64,000 nucleotides of DNA, from the NCBI GenBank assembly GCA_035222895.1, contig JAVYIG010007883.1, forward strand, positions 31,998 through 95,997. The letters run 5' to 3'. Numbering within the stretch: position 1 is the first letter of the stretch; the number at the start of each line of letters is the position of its first letter. This DNA is from Strongylocentrotus droebachiensis (Eukaryota > Echinodermata > Echinoidea > Camarodonta > Strongylocentrotidae). Both the position numbers and the translations under genes were made by a program. Under the pieces are notes generated by a model. The model was given only the letters and a program-made list of their open reading frames with translations. It was not told where the DNA came from and made no database searches. Below are positions 58,541-64,000 of the stretch, piece after piece.

Positions 58541-59459
58541 TGCGGGAATCTTTTTCTGAAAATCAACTGAATTTGATTCTGGACGCTAGCTCCAGCTCTC
58601 TCGCTCAAATGTGAAACATTCTCCGCGGTATCTACGCTTATACCTAAAATGACGTCATCATGACCGTGGGTAGTAGGCCTACCTGCAAATCCTATTTCCA
58701 AAGATTCTGAGGTATATCCACCCCCCCCCCCCCAATAAAAAGATATCAGTTCGAGAGGTCCTAAGAAAATTATATCACGCAGGATGTTTACCTGGTGTAA
58801 GCAATACCAGGTCAAGATAGGGTGATGGATGTTGATTAATTATGTATCCGGTATGATATCTTACGACTTTTATGCATTTTCCATTATCTCCTGCTCTATA
58901 ACAAATATAAAAAACATCCATATAATGTTAATAGCTGAAAGGGATCAGCAATGCTGCTAAGGAGATGTCAGGAAGTTTAAGTAAATCTACCTCAATGAGA
59001 AAGAAAGGATATAAAATATGACGATCGGAAGGAGAAAAAGAATATAAGGGATATGATGAAAAATGGAGGTTAGGACATTATTTTGAAGTTGAAGTTTGAA
59101 GTTGTATTGTTCCACATTATACAAAATAAATGGACATAGATATAAAATACAAAATGATACAATACAATTGTAGTATAAATGAGCACATCTCAATGATTCT
59201 CAATTCATAAAATAGATTAAGTAGAATGTGAGGAACCTATTAAAAAGCAATGCTTGTATAATATTTTACAGGCAGGGTGGCCCATTAGCAGCCCCCCCCC
59301 CCCCCACCCCCATTAAATCCTCTGATTATAATCAGCATTTTGAAGTGAATATTGACTAAGAATCATCAGAAGAATTATTCACTATTATTTGTATCAAGAT
59401 TGATAACTTTCATGAGATATGAACAAATAACACAAATTGATTTGTTAATTCTGAAAGCA

Positions 59460-59660
59460 TAATCCAAGTCTACAGACCTAAAATGACCTTTGACTTTGCC
59501 TCTGTGACACTTGATAGCCCGTGGGTACAAGTTTTATGGAATTTGAACAAACACTTTTAAAATTATGCTAAAAATTCAAAATCTTGATGTTGATACCAGA
59601 ACAAAGTCCAAGTTTGCAGACCTGAATGACATTTGACCTTGACTTTGTTCCCTCTAGACT
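59460..59660 (+). repeat. Diverged direct repeat with TGACCTTTGACTTTG words
   Basis: AAGTCTACAGACCTAAAATGACC and AAGTTTGCAGACCTGAATGAC open two copies about 130 bp apart, each followed by a TTTGACYTTGACTTTG-like segment. Confidence 0.6.
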
Positions 59661-59675
59661 TCTTACATGATTTGT

Positions 59676-59885
59676 GTGTGTGTGTGCGTGTGTGTGTGTG
59701 TGTATATTTGGGTTTTACAGACGTGTATCAATCAGATATGATTATTTACGTCTGGGGACCGACTTTTAACGTCACTATCCGAAAGACGTGACTCAGTTTC
59801 GAACCTGCGTCCTCGGCTGATTCAGTTTGTAACTTCCACTGTTAGCTGGATTACAGGCGCACGCGACAACGCCTAGTTGTGGTGA
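59676..59885 (-). repeat. (GT)n run and possible pol III-type repeat
   Basis: A GT microsatellite (59676-59703) is followed by a segment that on the minus strand reads GCGTGCGCCTGTAATCCAGC and then GCAGGTTCGAAACTGAG, a B-box-like motif. It looks like a SINE fragment unrelated to the other SINEs here. Confidence 0.4.
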
Positions 59886-60176
59886 TACTTGATAACCCTT
59901 ATGTTCAAGTTTCTTGGAATAGGTATGTATACTTCAAAATTATATTAAAATTCAAAAACTTAACCTTGGGTTAAGTTTTTGATGTTGATGCCCCCGGAAA
60001 TGCGGTGCCTTTGTCTCGCTTTTGATCTGCAGGCGAGACAAAAACCAGGAAGGATTATGGTTGATTGATTGGAATACAGGCGGAACCAGGGGAAGCAGAA
60101 CTGAGCTCTTCCGTGCCACCTCACCCTTTTACCCTTATCCTTTTCTCCTTCAAAAATCCGATAAAAATCCGAGCCG

Positions 60177-60258
60177 GGGTAATAGTTGGAGCGCCTTGAG
60201 CACCATGCATGGTGGATATGTGCGCTATATAAATATTCAATATTATTATTATTATTAT
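60177..60258 (+). mobile_element. SINE 3'-end fragment
   Basis: GGGGTAATAGTTGGAGCGCC, TGTGCGCTATATAAATATTC and an (ATT)n tail at 60240-60258. Confidence 0.65.
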
Positions 60259-60284
60259 AAAAATGCCCCTTCCTAAATAGTCCT

Positions 60285-60420
60285 AACGGTTTTAGGACAA
60301 TTAACCCCTGGACAATCACCCCCATAGACAATTACCCCCGGATAGTTACCCCCTCCCATGTAATATTACCTCTCCCCCTCCCCCTGAGGACGACTACCCC
60401 CTGAGGCGCATTACGCAATG
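60285..60420. repeat. Degenerate repeat of GACAATTACCCCCGGA
   Basis: About seven diverged 16-20-bp units containing ACAATTACCCCC, ACAATCACCCCC, GTTACCCCCTCC and similar. Confidence 0.55.
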
Positions 60421-60834
60421 GAGTCAGTATCCGTCCTGGGATAAAATAAAATTGTTCCTTCTTTGTCTTGTGTACCCTTGGATATTTTGTTTGTTCTTTA
60501 AGTCTGTTTGATTTCACCACCACGACAAAAGTAGATGCCATTTCATTTTATAAATAAATGGGGGCATTTCTCTTTTTGTCCCAGTGAACCTGTTTCCCCT
60601 GCAGAAAAAAGGGTAAAACACACCTTTTCTCTTATGACATTATACTGATTTAATCTGTTATCCAAATATGCCTGACTAAATATTATGAAAGGAGATGGAA
60701 GAGAGGATTTTTCAGTTGCCAAAAAATGCGCCTTCGTCGGGATTTCAGACCATGTCGGAAGTGAAAATTTAAATAGATGAATTATGTATCGACAGAAAGC
60801 TTATAAGCCATAGGTTACAAATTGTATATTATCA

Positions 60835-60925
60835 ATTTGTTATATTTTATATGTTGTATCACCGGAATGTATTTTGATTTTATATGTTGCAGAAGGAAAT
60901 ACATTCAATTCAATTCAATATGCTA
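60835..60925 (+). mobile_element. Short retroelement 3' tail inserted in family A copy
   Basis: TGTATTTTGATTTTATATGT and AAGGAAATACATTCAATTCA with (CAATT)n. It is absent from the corresponding place in 28659-29160. Confidence 0.55.
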
Positions 60926-61131
60926 TTTTAGTGTCTGTCAGAGGAGTAACGGCTCTCTGAAAACTCGAAATCTAAAGCTTCGGAAGTTGTCGACCTAAAA
61001 ACTAGCTATATCGACTTGATGACAATCATCTTATATGTAGGACGCATATTCACTATTTGTTTGCATTGATTAATACATGGTTCATCGCCTTATCGGTATA
61101 GGCGAGTAGATCGGGTCTTATGTTGTCACCG

Positions 61132-61988
61132 TAAGGCCAAAAAAAAAAAATTGTTTGGTTGTCCTCGATTGCTTTTCTGGAGTAGGGGCGGGCGGGCGGA
61201 TTTTTTTTTTTTTTTTTTTTTTTTTTGTTTTTTGTTTAACTTCATTTTTTGTGTGTCTATTTTTTTTTTTTTCCCATTTTTTTTTTTTTTAATATTTTGT
61301 TTTCCATAAAAAAAAAAATCATTGGGATTGTCAAGCATTTAAACAAACAAAGTCTATAAAACACTTTAATATGGTAAAAGACTAGTTTAATGTACAATGA
61401 ATATCAAGACCAACACAGAAAGTATTTTGGGCTTTGAAATACAACACCTTTTAAATCTCCATTGTACTACTTATAGCTACTTGCGCCCTCTATGTAGCAA
61501 ACAATGCCTAATCGGTGACCATTGGTCCCCAATGATCCTCTTTATCTTATTTTAACTAAGGGCTGATTAGATGAGATAACCACTTGTCCAGTGACCTTGC
61601 AGGGTGGTCTAATCCCTCCTGTAAACTAGTACAGATGGGCTTTAAAATGAGTTTAAGAATGCTCAAAACCTGATTTGAATGAACGGCATTTTGACATAGA
61701 AAATAAAAATGGCAAGTTTAATAAATACCTAATTGCGTACTGAAAAGACAAACTGGCAACGGGACGCATTTTGATCCTTGCAAATGCATAAAATGGTATG
61801 TTTGGCATATAAGATTGCTCCCCCCCAAAAAAAAAAAATTAAATTAAAAAAAAAAAAAAAAAAAATTAATTAAAAATATTTTAAAAAATGAATTAAAAAA
61901 AAAAAAAAATATTTAAAAAAAAATGCGAGCGGCCCGAAAAATGACGGGCGGGCGGTCGAGGACAACCAAATGATTTTTTTTTTTTGGC
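61132..61988. mobile_element. TIR element (AGGCCAAAAAA ... GTTTGGTTGTCCTCGA), nested in family A
   Basis: Left AAGGCCAAAAAAAAAAAATT with TTTGGTTGTCCTCGATTGC; right GTCGAGGACAACCAAATGA followed by poly-T and TTGGCCTAAC. Next to the left TIR is GGGGCGGGCGGGCGGA plus poly-T; next to the right TIR is ACGGGCGGGCGGTCG. The flanks fit a TA duplication when compared with the other family A copies. The centre includes extreme A runs (61830-61925). Confidence 0.8.
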
Positions 61989-62095
61989 CTAACTGCGGCA
62001 AGTTTGACCCCTATTTTGGAGGGGACCGGAAATGATATTTTAATTTTCTTTTGAGCAATACTGAATGGGAAATATTTGTTATTCCTTTGTATTTT

Positions 62096-62220
62096 TGAAT
62101 TGAATTGAATTGAATTGATAATGGTTTTATTAAGAATAAAAGAACAACAATGCATCGCGGCCTACAAGGCCGAATTGGGCAATGTTTTACAAGTGTAAAA
62201 TACAATGTATAAAAACATTC
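62096..62220 (-). mobile_element. Retroelement 3' end with (AATTG)n tail
   Basis: TTGAATTGAATTGAATTGAA at the left would be its tail on the minus strand; inward is GCATCGCGGCCTACAAGGCC. No coding part remains. Confidence 0.55.
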
Positions 62221-62224
62221 ATTC

Positions 62225-62275
62225 TCAGTTCATTAATTTAATGTCAATTAAATTGACATCAAATTAATGAACTGA
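62225..62275. repeat. Near-perfect 25-bp-arm palindrome
   Basis: TCAGTTCATTAATTTAATGT and its complement meet around a TTAATT-type centre, with two mismatched positions. Confidence 0.85.
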
Positions 62276-63384
62276 GGTTGAATGAGTAAATTGTTAAAAA
62301 TAATATTTAACTTTAAAATTCTTATTTCTTATTATTATTTGATCTCCCTAACTCTTTTATATAAAAAGGAGATAAAGAAAAGTGAAGAAGAATATGATGG
62401 TGGTGTAGAGTAAAGAAAGCATAGAAAAGAGGATGGTATGATTAAAGAGAGGATGAAGAGGGAGAACAAGGGAAAAGTAGAAGAGAAGGAGGGAGAGAAG
62501 AAGAAGAAGAAGATTCAAGTGGGGATAGCAAGATGATATACTGTATTCCTTCATTCAGCTTTCATTATTGATATAAAGTTGTATTTTAATCGGATAGGGT
62601 CGCTGGTACTATATTGCAGGATATTGTAAGAGTCATAAATCGGGTCAATTTCTTGGATGTCGTTTCCGGCTCGGGGAACAAAGGCCTAAAGATCAAGAAA
62701 GGGTATCTCCCTCTGAATGCCCACCTTGTACCCTGCCATTTATGTAAATATTTGTTTTTAGTCTTGAAATCGTCGCATGACGAAATGCATAAGGGGGTGC
62801 ATTGTTTTTCCCTTTACATGTGAAAGAAAACAACATTTCCATTTTAACGTTACGGCTGAAATGATAAATAGCAGCAAAATAAATTTTAAAAAAGAGAAAG
62901 AGAATAGGAAAAAATAAATAAGAATATGTTCAGCATGTTTTTAAGTTATCGGCATTATTAAGGTCTAAACAATCTCCGGTGTTTTTTGTTGCTGTTGTTG
63001 GTTGTTGTTGTTATTGGTCTGTTTTTTGTTGTTGTTTTGTCCAGCCTGGTATGATCTTGATAATAAAATCGTACTTTCTTTATTTGTTGTATATATGAAA
63101 AATTGAAGTTACCTTTACTTTGAATATGGGCAGATATATCTATCACAAATTCACAGGGGTCTCAGTCAAATATAAATACTGTAAGCATGCGTCACCAAGA
63201 AAAAGCGTTTAAAGGGGTGTTTTTTTAAAGATTGGACGCAGTCCGCGCAGGGCCGCGTTTAGGGGTTAAAAAGCGTCAATTTTCAAGAAAAAGGGTAGTT
63301 TTTCAAAATCCTGCTGTAAGCGTTTAATGGTGTATTTCTAGATCCGGACTAGCTCCGAATTAAAAGCTGGTTGGGAAGCCGGTT

Positions 63385-63545
63385 GCAGGCGCGTACGTAG
63401 GGGGGGGGGGGGGGGGGGAGGGGGTGGGGGTTGGGGGTTGAACCCCCCCCTTTAACTTTTTATTTGTGCGTTTTGGAGGAACACCCCCCTAAAAAAGAAC
63501 AAATGGTAATGGATGACTCAAAAAGCTGACCTTACCCCCCCCCCC
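63385..63545. repeat. G-run element end (CAGGCGCGTACGTAGGGG)
   Basis: CAGGCGCGTACGTAGGGG leads into a G run at 63400-63418, then GGGTTGAACCCCCCCC and a C run at 63536-63545. The start resembles the CAGGCACGTAGCCA terminus of 40253-40412. Confidence 0.6.
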
Positions 63546-63554
63546 TCAAAAAAA

Positions 63555-63890
63555 AAAATGTCCTCTAAAAGGAAGAGGTGAGAAAGAGAAAGAGAACAAA
63601 AGGAAGAGGTAGGGAATGAGAAAGAGAAGAAAGGGAAGAGGTGGGAATGAGAAAGAGAACAAAAGGAAGAGGTGAGAAAGAGAAAGAGAACAAAAGGAAG
63701 AGGTGGGAATGAGAAAGAGAACATTAAAGGAAGAGGTGAGAAAGAGAAAGAGAACAAAAGGAAGAGGTGAGAAAGAGAAAAAGAACAAAAGGAAGAGGTG
63801 GGAATGAGAAAGAGAAGATTTAAGGGAAGAGGTGAGAGTGAGAAAGATAAGAAAGGGAAGAGGTGAGAATGAGAAAGATAAGAAAGGGTC
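63555..63890. repeat. Purine minisatellite, about 32-bp unit
   Basis: Roughly ten units of AGGAAGAGGTGAGAAAGAGA plus AAGAGAACAAA, with GGGAATGAGAAAGAGA variants. Frames across it are repeat artefacts. Confidence 0.9.
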
Positions 63891-64000
63891 TACTCAGTCA
63901 AGGATGACATTTAAAAAATTAAACGTTTGAATCGGTTCTCAAACGAGAAAGTGTGGAGCTGGACTTAAAATTATTACAAGCTGAATTCCATTCATAATCC

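Larger units (their letters stand above)
60747..62600. mobile_element. Family A element, copy 3, with nested insertions
   Basis: It starts AGACCATGTCGGAAGTGAAA and ends TTTTAATCGGATAGGGTC, matching both ends of 28659-29160. Between them lie a short LINE 3' tail (about 60835-60925), the TIR element 61132-61988 and another retroelement tail (from about 62096). Confidence 0.8.
58541..64000. other. Upstream flank of arylsulfatase, repeat-dominated
   Basis: It should contain the arylsulfatase promoter and 5' UTR near 58541-58900, but no defined motif could be assigned. A C run lies at 58721-58734 and another at 59289-59305. No gene is supported in this stretch. Confidence 0.6.

Noticed and set aside
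63518..63788. Phe/Ser/Pro repeat protein on the minus strand
   Set aside because: It is the translation of a 32-bp purine minisatellite.

Overview
The window looks like a stretch of nuclear DNA from a marine invertebrate deuterostome, most probably an echinoderm such as a sea urchin. This is inferred from four interrupted animal genes with GT-AG introns, a secreted arylsulfatase of about 552 residues (close to the size of sea-urchin arylsulfatase), tRNA-headed SINEs ending in (ATT)n, and a dense load of short inverted-repeat transposons. No bacterial, phage or CRISPR content was seen.

Genes, left to right. (1) Plus strand, 4349-16251: the catalytic part of an ST6GalNAc-type (GT29) sialyltransferase in three exons. 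The exon with the membrane anchor is not recognisable and probably lies to the left of the window. (2) Minus strand, 31076-29453: a two-exon METTL7-like SAM-dependent methyltransferase, apparently complete. (3) Plus strand, 37828-47647: a two-pore-domain potassium (K2P) channel in three exons, 380 residues, with a 22-glutamate run encoded by a GAA microsatellite just before the first membrane segment. (4) Minus strand, 58540-51009: a complete six-exon arylsulfatase with signal peptide and CTPSR active site. The genes belong to unrelated pathways (glycan sialylation, small-molecule methylation, K+ leak, sulfate ester hydrolysis). Nothing suggests a functional cluster. METTL7 and K2P are divergent; K2P and arylsulfatase are convergent.

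The rest is introns and repeat-rich intergenic DNA. Between 16.3 and 29.4 kb there is no supportable gene. From about 28.6 kb to the right end the sequence is a layered pile of transposons: two different TTAA-flanked non-autonomous families, a TA-flanked mariner-like family, a hAT-like element with an exact 8-bp target duplication, a decayed non-LTR retrotransposon, SINEs in both orientations, large foldbacks and several perfect palindromes. In three cases an uninterrupted relative elsewhere in the window supplies the empty site, so insertion order can be read directly. Two arrays (8.28-9.24 kb and 33.38-34.29 kb) are satellites whose units carry a hairpin or short inverted repeat. Long poly-G/poly-C runs are strikingly common right of 29.7 kb.

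The best candidates for something undescribed are the 1.1-kb element at 1275-2377, which is saturated in both orientations with TACGC/CGAGC-type words, and its possible relatives at 41.94 and 48.18 kb, which have similar ends but different internal words. All family assignments come from reading motifs by eye; no database search was possible.
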